NCBI GenBank assembly: GCA_934277985.1
Contig: CAKQWF010000005.1
Location: 128,982 to 192,981, forward strand
Origin: an uncultured Oxalobacter sp.
Lineage (GTDB): Bacteria; Pseudomonadota; Gammaproteobacteria; Burkholderiales; Burkholderiaceae_D
Direction of reading: 5' to 3'
Length of the DNA stretch: 64,000 nucleotides
A program made the translations under genes and the position numbers. A model generated the notes under the pieces. It saw only the letters and a program-made list of their open reading frames with translations. It was not told where the DNA came from and did no database searches. Positions within the stretch are counted from its first letter, which is position 1. Each line of letters starts with the position of its first letter. Below are positions 1-7,501 of the stretch, piece after piece.

Positions 1-99
1 CAATCCTTTTCCGGCAAGAGCGCGGATCAGGGTGCAAGACAGGGTGGTTTTTCCGATTTCCGTATCTGTTCCGGTAATGAAATACGATAGCGGGTTCAT
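1..99 (-). CDS. bioD: Dethiobiotin synthetase, N-terminal part (runs off the left edge)
   Basis: The first 33 codons are present. They read MNPLSYFITGTDTEIGKTTL and onward, with the TGTDTEIGKT P-loop that opens BioD, the ATP-dependent enzyme closing the ureido ring of dethiobiotin from 7,8-diaminopelargonate and CO2. The ATG overlaps the bioA stop (ATGA), so the two genes are translationally coupled in the order bioA-bioD, which fits consecutive pathway steps. The rest lies outside the window. Identification rests on the P-loop and the neighbour. Confidence 0.9.
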   Translation of the reverse strand, partial: MNPLSYFITGTDTEIGKTTLSCTLIRALAGKGL

Positions 100-1439
100 G
101 ATGGTATAACCTCTTTCAGTACGGCAGTCACCCCGGCGGCCAGCAGTTCGATATCGCTGTCGCCGATGATATAGGGCGGCATCAGGTAAACGGTGTTGCC
201 GATCGGGCGTATCAACAGTTCATGTTTGAGCGCGGTTTCGAAAAAACGTCCCGCAAAGGTCGTTTGTTCTTCTGGCGTCATCGTGACATCAAATGCCCAG
301 ATCATGCCAAGGTGGCGGAAATGCCGGATGGCCGGATGGCTTTTCAGGGGAGTGAGTGCCTGGTCGAGTTTGCCAGCGATGATCCGGTTATGGTTGATGA
401 CATCGTTGTGCCTGAAAAGTTCAAGGACTGCCAGTGCGGCGCGGCATGCCAGCGGATTACCCGTATAGGAATGGGAGTGCAAAAATCCGCGCGTGATGTC
501 GCTGTCGTAAAAAGCGCGGAATACGGTGTCGGTCGTCATGACAAGAGAAAGCGGCAGATAACCGCCGGTAATGCCTTTGGACAGACAGAGCATATCCGGC
601 CAGATGCCTCCCTGTTCGCAGGCAAAGAAACTGCCGGTCCGGCCGAAACCGACAGCGATTTCGTCCGCGATCAGATGGACATGATAACGGTTGCACAAGG
701 CACGGACGCGCCTCAGGTATTCCGGGGAATACATGACGAATCCGGCTGCGCACTGGATGAGCGGTTCGACGATGACGGCGGCGATCCGGTCGGCGTTTTG
801 CTGCAAAAGCATTTCCAGTCTGGCTGCTGCCGCAATCGCGACATCTTCCGCCGTTTGTCCCGTGGCTGCCTTGCGATTGTCAGGCGACGCGATGATATGG
901 GCGTTTCTGATCAGTGGGGCATAAGCGTCCCTGAACAGGGTGACATCCGTGACGGACAAGGCACCGATGGTTTCACCGTGATAGCTGTTTTCCAGACAGA
1001 CGAATTCCTGTTTCTGTGGCTTTCCCGCGTTTTTCCAGTAATGGAAACTCATCTTGAGTGCGATTTCGACAGCCGATGCGCCATCGGAACCATAAAAACA
1101 GTGTCCCAGTGTATGGGATGTCAGGGCCGAGAGTTTTTCCGACAGTTCGATGACCGGTTCATGGGTACAACCGGCCAGCATGGCATGTTCCAGCGTGTCG
1201 AGCTGTTTTTTGAGTGCCTGGTTGATGAAGGGATTGCTGTGCCCGAACAGGTTTGTCCACCACGAACTGATGGCATCGAAATAGCGGTTGCCGTCCTGAT
1301 CGTACAACCAGACGCCCTTGCCGCTTTTCAGTGCCACGAGCGGGCGGGTTTCATGATGCTGCATCTGGGTGCAGGGATGCCAGACACTTGCCAGACTGCG
1401 TTTGATCCAGTCTGATGAACGGGAATGCGTAGAGTTCAC
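96..1439 (-). CDS. bioA: Adenosylmethionine-8-amino-7-oxononanoate aminotransferase
   Basis: This PLP-dependent class III aminotransferase makes 7,8-diaminopelargonate from KAPA, with S-adenosylmethionine as amino donor, in biotin synthesis. The 447-residue length is normal for BioA. Visible landmarks are WHPCTQM near residue 20 (the BioA-specific start), FYGSDGASAVEIALKM near 115, NSYHGETIGA near 151 and LIADEIAVGFGRTG near 256. The PLP lysine is K288 in LCLSKGITGGYLPLS. The start is GTG; no nearby in-frame ATG gives the conserved N terminus. It overlaps bioD by 4 bases. Confidence 0.95.
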   Translation of the reverse strand: MNSTHSRSSDWIKRSLASVWHPCTQMQHHETRPLVALKSGKGVWLYDQDGNRYFDAISSWWTNLFGHSNPFINQALKKQLDTLEHAMLAGCTHEPVIELSEKLSALTSHTLGHCFYGSDGASAVEIALKMSFHYWKNAGKPQKQEFVCLENSYHGETIGALSVTDVTLFRDAYAPLIRNAHIIASPDNRKAATGQTAEDVAIAAAARLEMLLQQNADRIAAVIVEPLIQCAAGFVMYSPEYLRRVRALCNRYHVHLIADEIAVGFGRTGSFFACEQGGIWPDMLCLSKGITGGYLPLSLVMTTDTVFRAFYDSDITRGFLHSHSYTGNPLACRAALAVLELFRHNDVINHNRIIAGKLDQALTPLKSHPAIRHFRHLGMIWAFDVTMTPEEQTTFAGRFFETALKHELLIRPIGNTVYLMPPYIIGDSDIELLAAGVTAVLKEVIPS

Positions 1440-1461
1440 TTGAACGGATGGAATCTAAAGG

Positions 1462-1857
1462 TTAAAAATAGGTGCCGTCGAAATAGTACCATTGCGCATC
1501 CTTGCGGATGAAGCGGCTGATTTCATGCAGTTTTTGCATGCGTCCGTTTTGCTTGTATTGCGCAATGAATTCCACGGTCGCACGGTCTTCGTGTTCCTGA
1601 TGACCGATGATTTTCAGACCGACCCATTTGAGGTGCGAATTTTTTTCGATGATGGTTCCTGACGGGCGGTTTTCCTCGGCCCAGGTCTCACGAAGATAGT
1701 CTTCGTTTTCCGTTACATAGGCACTGTACCGGGAACGCATGAGTGACAATGCATCTCCTGCGGTCGCTTCTCCCGTCAGATAAGGTTTGCAGCATGTCTC
1801 GAATGACGGATTACCGCATGGGCACGGTTGTGGTGCGGACGTTTTCTTTTTCGACAT
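1462..1857 (-). CDS. YchJ/UPF0225 family SEC-C motif protein
   Basis: A 131-residue protein with an N-terminal cysteine cluster, CPCGNPSFETCCKPYL (residues 12-27), typical of the zinc-binding SEC-C motif of the YchJ family. It is followed by the family signature LMRSRYSAYV and a compact NTF2-like domain ending HEISRFIRKDAQWYYFDG. YchJ proteins usually carry a second SEC-C motif at the C terminus; here the protein stops at GTYF without one, as in the shorter family members. Molecular function is unknown. It lies between bioA and dadA on the same strand, 6 bases from the dadA stop. Confidence 0.8.
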   Translation of the reverse strand: MSKKKTSAPQPCPCGNPSFETCCKPYLTGEATAGDALSLMRSRYSAYVTENEDYLRETWAEENRPSGTIIEKNSHLKWVGLKIIGHQEHEDRATVEFIAQYKQNGRMQKLHEISRFIRKDAQWYYFDGTYF

Positions 1858-1863
1858 GTCGTT

Positions 1864-3135
1864 TTATTTCATTCCGCAGAACTCGAAATCGACTTCCGGT
1901 TTTTTGCCGGAGACGATGTCGGCGATGGCACGTCCGGAACCGCAACCCATCGTCCAGCCCAGTGTGCCGTGCCCCGTATTCAGAAAGAGGTTGCCGTACG
2001 GTGTCTTGCCGATATAAGGAATGTTGGAAGGTGTCATCGGACGCAGCCCGGTCCAGAAATGCGGCTGGCTGAAGTCGCATGCTTCCGGGAAAAGTTCCGA
2101 TGTACGCCGTACCAGTGCCTGACAGCGTGCTTCGTTGAGTTGGCGGCCATAACTGTTCATTTCGGCTGTCCCCCCCACACGAAGCCGGTTGCCCAGCCGG
2201 GAGAATACGAGTTTGTGTCCGGCATCGATCAGCGATATGTAAGGTGCCTTGTCGGGATCGATGACAGGGAATGTCGCAGAGTACCCCTTGGCGGGATAGA
2301 TCATCAGATGGATGTCGAGCGGTTTGAGGAATGGTGCCGAAAAACTGCCCAGTGAGATGACGAAAGCATCGGCATGGAATACCTCGAATTCGCCGGTCGG
2401 TGAAATCGTTTCCACCGCGACGATACGTGCGGCTGCGCCGGTACCGGCAGTCAGAAGCCGTGTAGCTGTCGTATTGAAGCGGAAATCGACGCCTTTTTCG
2501 GCAGCTTTTTGCGAAAGCGCGACAGTGAATTCGCGCGAGTCACCGTGTTCATCGTCAGGCGTGAAATCACCACCGACCAGTTTGTCCCTGACCGGTGAAA
2601 GTGCCGGTTCGAGCTGTATCACTTCGTCAGGTGTGATCGTATTGCGTGGGCATCCGAGCGAGGTCATCAGTTTCGCGCCGGCTTTCGAGGCTTCGTAGTC
2701 AGCCTTGTCGGTGTAAAAGTGCATGATGCCGCGGCACAGGTGAGTATATTCGATACCGGCTTCTTCACGGAGTGCACGCAAGGTGCGTTTGCTGAAATCG
2801 GCCATGGCAACGCACTGGCGTGTATTGTGTGCCGTCCGTTTCGGGGTACATTCCAGCAGGAAACGTGCGCCCCATTCCCACTGAAGCTGTTCGGCGCGGA
2901 AACGGTAGAGAAGCGGTGCATCGTCCTTGCCCAGCCATTTCAGGATTTTCGAGGGGGCGGAAGGATTGGCCCAGGGTTCCGAATGGGAAACAGAAATTTG
3001 CGAGCCGTTGCCGAAAGTGGTTTCCTGTGCAGCTCCCGGACGGCGTTCGATGACAGTGACTTCGTGTCCGGCCTGGCGCAAAAACCAGGCGGCGGCCGTT
3101 CCCGTTATACCCGATCCTAATACGATGACTTTCAC
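1864..3135 (-). CDS. dadA: D-amino acid dehydrogenase small subunit
   Basis: A 423-residue FAD-dependent oxidoreductase of the DAO superfamily. The N terminus carries the dinucleotide-binding fold VIVLGSGITGTAAAWFLRQ followed by VIERR. The C terminus has the family-typical GLRPMTPSNIPYIGKT and LNTGHGTLGWTMGCGSG. DadA oxidises D-amino acids (classically D-alanine) to 2-oxoacids at the inner membrane, passing electrons to the respiratory chain. The start is GTG, directly before the Rossmann strand. No alr/dadX racemase is adjacent, so a specific D-alanine catabolic operon is not supported by context. Confidence 0.85.
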   Translation of the reverse strand: MKVIVLGSGITGTAAAWFLRQAGHEVTVIERRPGAAQETTFGNGSQISVSHSEPWANPSAPSKILKWLGKDDAPLLYRFRAEQLQWEWGARFLLECTPKRTAHNTRQCVAMADFSKRTLRALREEAGIEYTHLCRGIMHFYTDKADYEASKAGAKLMTSLGCPRNTITPDEVIQLEPALSPVRDKLVGGDFTPDDEHGDSREFTVALSQKAAEKGVDFRFNTTATRLLTAGTGAAARIVAVETISPTGEFEVFHADAFVISLGSFSAPFLKPLDIHLMIYPAKGYSATFPVIDPDKAPYISLIDAGHKLVFSRLGNRLRVGGTAEMNSYGRQLNEARCQALVRRTSELFPEACDFSQPHFWTGLRPMTPSNIPYIGKTPYGNLFLNTGHGTLGWTMGCGSGRAIADIVSGKKPEVDFEFCGMK

Positions 3136-3168
3136 AATTTGCCTCTTTGTCGATCTGTTTGGGTTCCG

Positions 3169-3612
3169 TCAGTTTGTGGAACCGTTTTTTCCCGTTATTT
3201 TAAGATGATTGCTTTCGGAAAAAAATTCTTTTTGCCTCAACCGGTGCAGCTCATCGGTCACGGCATGGGTGACGACGACATCCAGGGTGCTTTGCAGGTC
3301 GTTCTTGATTTCGGAAACCAGCGTGCCGGTCATTTTGCCGATACTGTCGGTCAGGTTTTGCCGGATGGTTTCTTCAAGAATGAACTGGATGCGGTCTTCG
3401 ATCCGTTGCAGGATGCGATCCGACAGGCGTTGTTCCAGTTCGTTCCATGCCGTTTCGTTTTGCAGGGCGTCGGCCAGATCGGGCAGATCGGAAAGAATAT
3501 CGGTCAGTACCGGATAGTCGTCGGCGACGAATGATGCATTGCCGGTATCACGGTTTTCCTGAACCGGGTGCGGCAGACGGCCGGCAGATGGGGAGTCGTT
3601 CTGATTATTCAT
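3169..3612 (-). CDS. DUF2486-like acidic helical protein downstream of holC
   Basis: A 147-residue protein. After a polar, poorly conserved N terminus comes DDYPVLTDILSDLPDL, resembling the PVLT motif of DUF2486 proteins found beside holC in Burkholderiales. The rest (residues 55-125) is a long charged helix with hydrophobic heptad spacing. No enzymatic motif or signal peptide is visible. The ATG overlaps the holC stop (TAATG), so translation is probably coupled to the polymerase III chi subunit. A role linked to the replisome is only an inference from that coupling. Confidence 0.6.
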   Translation of the reverse strand: MNNQNDSPSAGRLPHPVQENRDTGNASFVADDYPVLTDILSDLPDLADALQNETAWNELEQRLSDRILQRIEDRIQFILEETIRQNLTDSIGKMTGTLVSEIKNDLQSTLDVVVTHAVTDELHRLRQKEFFSESNHLKITGKNGSTN

Positions 3613-4037
3613 TATTGTGCTGTTTCATGATGCAGGGTATATCCCTGTTCTCGGTAATGGATATATCGTTGCCGTCCGGCCTGTGTGTCGTCAGGATCTG
3701 ACGATACCAGTTCGATGATACGGTCAAACCGTGCGAAGCAGGCAGGAACGACAGGGGACAGGTTGACCAGAATATCGTAATGCGGCATATCGGCGTGATC
3801 GTCTGATGCCAGAATGACGGGGGAATACGGTGACTGGCGGTCGCCGATCATGGCATGCGGCAGAAAATCGGATTCGGAAAATGTCCAGAGCGCATCGTCC
3901 AGTCGGTTCAACAGGACTCTGTCCGTTGAAAACAGGATGATTCTGCTACCGGGTGCGCTGGACAACGCCTTGCGCACCAGACGGCAGGTATAACCGATCT
4001 TGTCGGCGATGTGTGTACGAAATTCGATTCTGGTCAT
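3612..4037 (-). CDS. holC: DNA polymerase III chi subunit
   Basis: A 141-residue protein with the HolC layout: an N-terminal IEFRTHIADKIGYTCRLVRKA segment, then SRIILFSTDRVLLNRLDDALWTF, FLPHAMIGD, PVILASDD and the C-terminal IHYREQGYTLHH. Chi binds SSB and tethers it to the clamp loader through psi. Length is normal (about 140-150). In many beta- and gammaproteobacteria pepA sits directly upstream of holC; here the upstream 180 bases are non-coding and prlC follows, so that linkage is missing. Confidence 0.85.
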   Translation of the reverse strand: MTRIEFRTHIADKIGYTCRLVRKALSSAPGSRIILFSTDRVLLNRLDDALWTFSESDFLPHAMIGDRQSPYSPVILASDDHADMPHYDILVNLSPVVPACFARFDRIIELVSSDPDDTQAGRQRYIHYREQGYTLHHETAQ

Positions 4038-4182
4038 GTCACATGCAGTCTGTGCAATGGCTCGAAATGGATCCGGAAAGCGGGCTTCATTATGAAACGA
4101 TTTCTGGCGCTTAGCAAAGATTTTGACAGCCTGCTTTTCAGGGAAATGTACGGGTCAGAGATATTTTCTTTTGACGGGACAT

Positions 4183-4211
4183 GCAGGGACGGCAGGTTGT
4201 GCCGTCCCTGC
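4183..4211 (-). terminator. Stem-loop downstream of prlC
   Basis: An 11-bp perfect inverted repeat GCAGGGACGGC / GCCGTCCCTGC with a 7-base loop lies 6 bases past the prlC stop. On the minus strand it is followed by ATGTCCCGTCAAAAG, which lacks a real U-tract. It may end or stabilise the prlC transcript rather than act as a strong intrinsic terminator. The 180 bases between prlC and holC hold nothing else recognisable. Confidence 0.5.
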
Positions 4212-4216
4212 CATGG

Positions 4217-6292
4217 TCAGCAAGCCGAAGCGGTTTGCGCAACGAGTCCGTTATGCCGCAACAAGGCGTCGATGGATGGAGGACGGCCCCTGAAAGCGAT
4301 GAACGATTCAAGCGCAGGACGTGAACCGCCGACCGAGAGGATTTCTTCGAGCAGTCGCGCCCCCATGGCAGGGGAGAGCAGATCGTTTCCTTGTGCCAGC
4401 GATTCCTCGAAAGCACTGTAAACATCGGCCGAGAGAACTTCCGCCCATTTGTAGCTGTAATAGCCTGCGGCATAACCGCCGGCGAAGATGTGGCTGAACG
4501 ATTGCAGGAAACGGTTGAACGACGGCGGAATGACGACGGCATACCGTCGACGGATGTCATCCAGAACGTCTTGTGGTGTGCGCGAACCGTCCGGATCGTA
4601 ATCGTAATGCAGATGCATGTCGGCAAGCGAGAATTCGACCTGGCGCAGCATTTGCAGGCCGGACTGGTAGTTTCTGGCGGCCAACATTTTGTCGAACAGG
4701 GTTTTCGGCAAGGGTTTTCCGGTGTCGATGTGCGAGCTCATGTGAGAAACCACTTGCCATTCCCAGCAGAAATTTTCCATGAATTGTGAAGGCAGTTCGA
4801 CAGCGTCCCATTCGACGCCTGAAATGCCGGATACGCCCAGTTCATCGACACGGGTCAGCAGGTGATGCATGCCGTGACCGAATTCGTGGAACAGCGTCAT
4901 GACTTCATCATGCGTGAAAAGCGCAGGTTGCCGTTTGCCGTCTTTTTCAAGTGGTGAGGAGAAATTGCATGTCAGATAGGCGACCGGTGTCTGGATGCCA
5001 TGTATTGTGACGCGGCGGCTTCGTGCGTCGTCCATCCATGCACCGCCCCGCTTGCCAGGGCGGGCATACAAGTCCATATAGAACTGTCCGATCAGTTTGC
5101 CGTTTTTTTCGATACGGAAAAACTTGACGTCCGGATGCCATACCGGAGCCTTGTCGGGAAGGATGGAAACCGAATACAGGGTCTGGACGACACGGAAAAG
5201 ACCGGCCAGCACTTCCGGTTCCGGGAAATACTGTTTGACCTCCTGTACAGAAAAGGCGTAGCGTTCCTGACGCATTTTTTCGGAGACATAGGCCAGATCC
5301 CATGCCTGCAAGTCATTAATGCCGAGTTTTTCGTGTGCGAAACGTTTCAGTTCGGCAAGGTCTTTTTCGGCATAGGGGCGTGCTTTCGTGGCCAGATCTT
5401 CCAGAAAGGAAATGACTTCGCCAGGAGACCGTGCCATTTTCGGAACCAGCGAGACTTCGGCGTAGTTCGGGTATCCCAAAAGCAGTGCTTCTTCCTTGCG
5501 CAGCTGTAACAGCTCGCGGATGATGCCGGTGTTGTCCCACTCCGGTTTTGCGCCAAATTCCGATGCACGGGTCGCATTCGCGCGATACATCTTTTCGCGG
5601 ATGGCACGGTTGTCAGCATATTGCATGACCGGATAGAACGACGGGAAATGCAGTGTGAACTTGTAGCCGGTCTTGTTTTCAGCCTGTGCGGCAGCACGTG
5701 CTGCCAGCAGAATGTCTTCGGGCAATCCTTTCAGTTCGGATGCATCCTCGACGAGCAGTTCGAAGTCATTGGTGGCATCCAGTATATTTTCCGAAAAGCG
5801 TGTCGAGAGGGACGCCGTTTTTTCCTGGATTTGCGCGAAGCGTTTTTTCTTTTCGTCCGGCAATTCGGCGCCGCCCAGACGGAAGTCGCGCAGCGTGTTT
5901 TCGATGACGCGGCGGCGTGCAGGACTTAGTGAGCCGAACGAGGCGGCATTGGCAAGCGCCTTGTATTTTTCGAACAGTGCCTGATTCTGTGAAAGGGATG
6001 TCCAGAATTCGGTGATACGCGGAATGTTTTCGTTGTAGGCGGCACGCAGTTCGGGGGTGTCCACGACGGCGCTCAGATGGCCGACAATGCCCCAGGCGCG
6101 ACTGAGCTGTTCGGTGCAGTCGTCAAGTGGTGTGACGAAATTGTCCCAGGTGATTTCAGCCATGGGTGCTTCCAGTTTAGCGACAACGGATTTGCAGCGA
6201 TCAAGCAGGGTTCCGATAGCCGGCGTGACATGTTCCGGACGGATAGCGTCGAACAGTGGAAGACCTTCGAAATTCAGCAGTGGATTGGACAT
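4217..6292 (-). CDS. prlC: Oligopeptidase A (M3 zinc metallopeptidase)
   Basis: A 691-residue cytoplasmic M3 peptidase. The zinc site is seen in TLFHEFGHGMHHLLT (HExxH at about residue 470), with the downstream glutamate in SGVEWDAVELPSQFMENF. The N terminus NPLLNFEGLPLFDAIRPEH matches OpdA/PrlC. It degrades short peptides, including cleaved signal peptides and proteasome-like products. Length matches the E. coli enzyme (about 680). It shares a strand with folD upstream but is separated from it by a perfect hairpin terminator, so it may have its own promoter. Confidence 0.95.
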   Translation of the reverse strand: MSNPLLNFEGLPLFDAIRPEHVTPAIGTLLDRCKSVVAKLEAPMAEITWDNFVTPLDDCTEQLSRAWGIVGHLSAVVDTPELRAAYNENIPRITEFWTSLSQNQALFEKYKALANAASFGSLSPARRRVIENTLRDFRLGGAELPDEKKKRFAQIQEKTASLSTRFSENILDATNDFELLVEDASELKGLPEDILLAARAAAQAENKTGYKFTLHFPSFYPVMQYADNRAIREKMYRANATRASEFGAKPEWDNTGIIRELLQLRKEEALLLGYPNYAEVSLVPKMARSPGEVISFLEDLATKARPYAEKDLAELKRFAHEKLGINDLQAWDLAYVSEKMRQERYAFSVQEVKQYFPEPEVLAGLFRVVQTLYSVSILPDKAPVWHPDVKFFRIEKNGKLIGQFYMDLYARPGKRGGAWMDDARSRRVTIHGIQTPVAYLTCNFSSPLEKDGKRQPALFTHDEVMTLFHEFGHGMHHLLTRVDELGVSGISGVEWDAVELPSQFMENFCWEWQVVSHMSSHIDTGKPLPKTLFDKMLAARNYQSGLQMLRQVEFSLADMHLHYDYDPDGSRTPQDVLDDIRRRYAVVIPPSFNRFLQSFSHIFAGGYAAGYYSYKWAEVLSADVYSAFEESLAQGNDLLSPAMGARLLEEILSVGGSRPALESFIAFRGRPPSIDALLRHNGLVAQTASAC

Positions 6293-6329
6293 CGGGTACT
6301 CCTTCAGGATGAGATCGGTTCAAATGAAA

Positions 6330-6351
6330 AAGGTACGCAATTGCGTACCTT
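6330..6351 (-). terminator. Intrinsic terminator of folD (22-base perfect palindrome)
   Basis: AAGGTACGCAATTGCGTACC plus TT is fully self-complementary and is followed on the minus strand by TTTTTC. It lies 18 bases beyond the folD stop and just before prlC, so it should end most folD transcription. Confidence 0.75.
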
Positions 6352-6368
6352 CCCGAGCGGCTGGCCGG

Positions 6369-7235
6369 TTATTGTTTTTGCCGGCTTTGCAGTTTTTTCT
6401 CGGCCGCTTCGATGGCGTTTTCCAGAAGCATGGTAATGGTCATCGGACCGACGCCACCCGGAACCGGAGTGATGTAACCGGCAACTTCCTTGACATTCGG
6501 GAAATCGACATCGCTCCAGAGTTTGCCGTTTTCGTCGCGTTCCACACCGACGTCGATCACGACTGCGCCCGGTTTGACCATATCGGCCTTGATGATGTTG
6601 CGCTGGCCGGTGGCAGCGATCAGGATATCGGCCAGTCGTGTGTGGTGGCCCAGATCACGGGTTTTGGAATTGCAGATGGTAATCGTCGCACCGGCCTGAA
6701 GCAGCAGCATGGACATCGGTTTGCCGACGATATTGGATGCCCCGACGATGACGGCATGGGCGCCGCGGATCGGATAATTGATGGATTCCAGCATTTTCAT
6801 GACGCCGTGAGGGGTACAAGGCTTGATTCTCGGCTGGCCGGTCATCAGCATGCCAGTATTGAAGACGCTGAAGCAGTCCATGTCCTTGGCTGGATCGATC
6901 GCTTCGATTACCTTGCGCGGGTCGATATGATCCGGCAGCGGCAACTGGACCAGAATACCATGAACGGTCGGATCGGCGTTCAGCACACGGATACGTTCAA
7001 GCAACTGTTCTTCGGTAAAGCTGGCGTCGTATTTTTCGAGAATGGAACGGATGCCGTTCGCCTTGCAGGCACGTTCCTTGTTCAGTACGTAAACCATGGA
7101 GGCCGGACTGTCTCCGACCAGAATAACGGCCAGTCCCGGCGTTTCGCCGGCAGCCGTCAGTTTGGCGGCGCGTTCGGCGATATCCTTGCGAATTTCCCTG
7201 GCCAGATCGTTTCCGTTGATAATTTGGGCAGTCAT
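6369..7235 (-). CDS. folD: Bifunctional methylenetetrahydrofolate dehydrogenase/cyclohydrolase
   Basis: A 288-residue FolD converting 5,10-methylene-THF to 10-formyl-THF with NADP. Catalytic features are [14 protein letters not shown] (Tyr and Lys of the active site near residues 50-55), [10 protein letters not shown] near 97, the [10 protein letters not shown] loop, the NADP-binding [16 protein letters not shown] near residue 165 and the C-terminal [15 protein letters not shown]. The product feeds fmt in this window as well as purine synthesis. It is divergent from aceE across a 266-base gap. Confidence 0.96.
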   Translation of the reverse strand: MTAQIINGNDLAREIRKDIAERAAKLTAAGETPGLAVILVGDSPASMVYVLNKERACKANGIRSILEKYDASFTEEQLLERIRVLNADPTVHGILVQLPLPDHIDPRKVIEAIDPAKDMDCFSVFNTGMLMTGQPRIKPCTPHGVMKMLESINYPIRGAHAVIVGASNIVGKPMSMLLLQAGATITICNSKTRDLGHHTRLADILIAATGQRNIIKADMVKPGAVVIDVGVERDENGKLWSDVDFPNVKEVAGYITPVPGGVGPMTITMLLENAIEAAEKKLQSRQKQ

Positions 7236-7501
7236 GTTCTCTGATGAATAAAAAAACCGTTAAAAAAGCATTATACGATGATAATTTTCGAACGTTTCTT
7301 GCACTTGACGGCAAGTAAACCCTATACGCTACACGAAAATACGCATTTTATGAAGGGGTTGCACGGTTTTTGTTTGGTATCTGTGTAAGCGATCACTTTT
7401 TCTCTGTGTCCGGGCAGGCGTGACGGATTTATGGTTTATCATTTTTTCAAAGGCTTGCTTTTTTCGGTTTTCGTTCCGTTTCTCGACACAGGGAGGAGTT
7501 T
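7236..7501. promoter_or_regulatory. Divergent folD / aceE intergenic region
   Basis: 266 bases without a credible gene, AT-rich next to folD. It must hold the promoters for folD (minus) and the aceE-aceF-lpdA operon (plus). A strong Shine-Dalgarno GGGAGGAG sits 4 bases before the aceE ATG. I could not single out one convincing -35/-10 pair or a PdhR-type operator by eye. Confidence 0.5.

Noticed and set aside
222..1415. Long plus-strand frame opposite bioA
   Set aside because: It is the antisense shadow of bioA, whose motifs are all intact; the antisense product has no recognisable domain.
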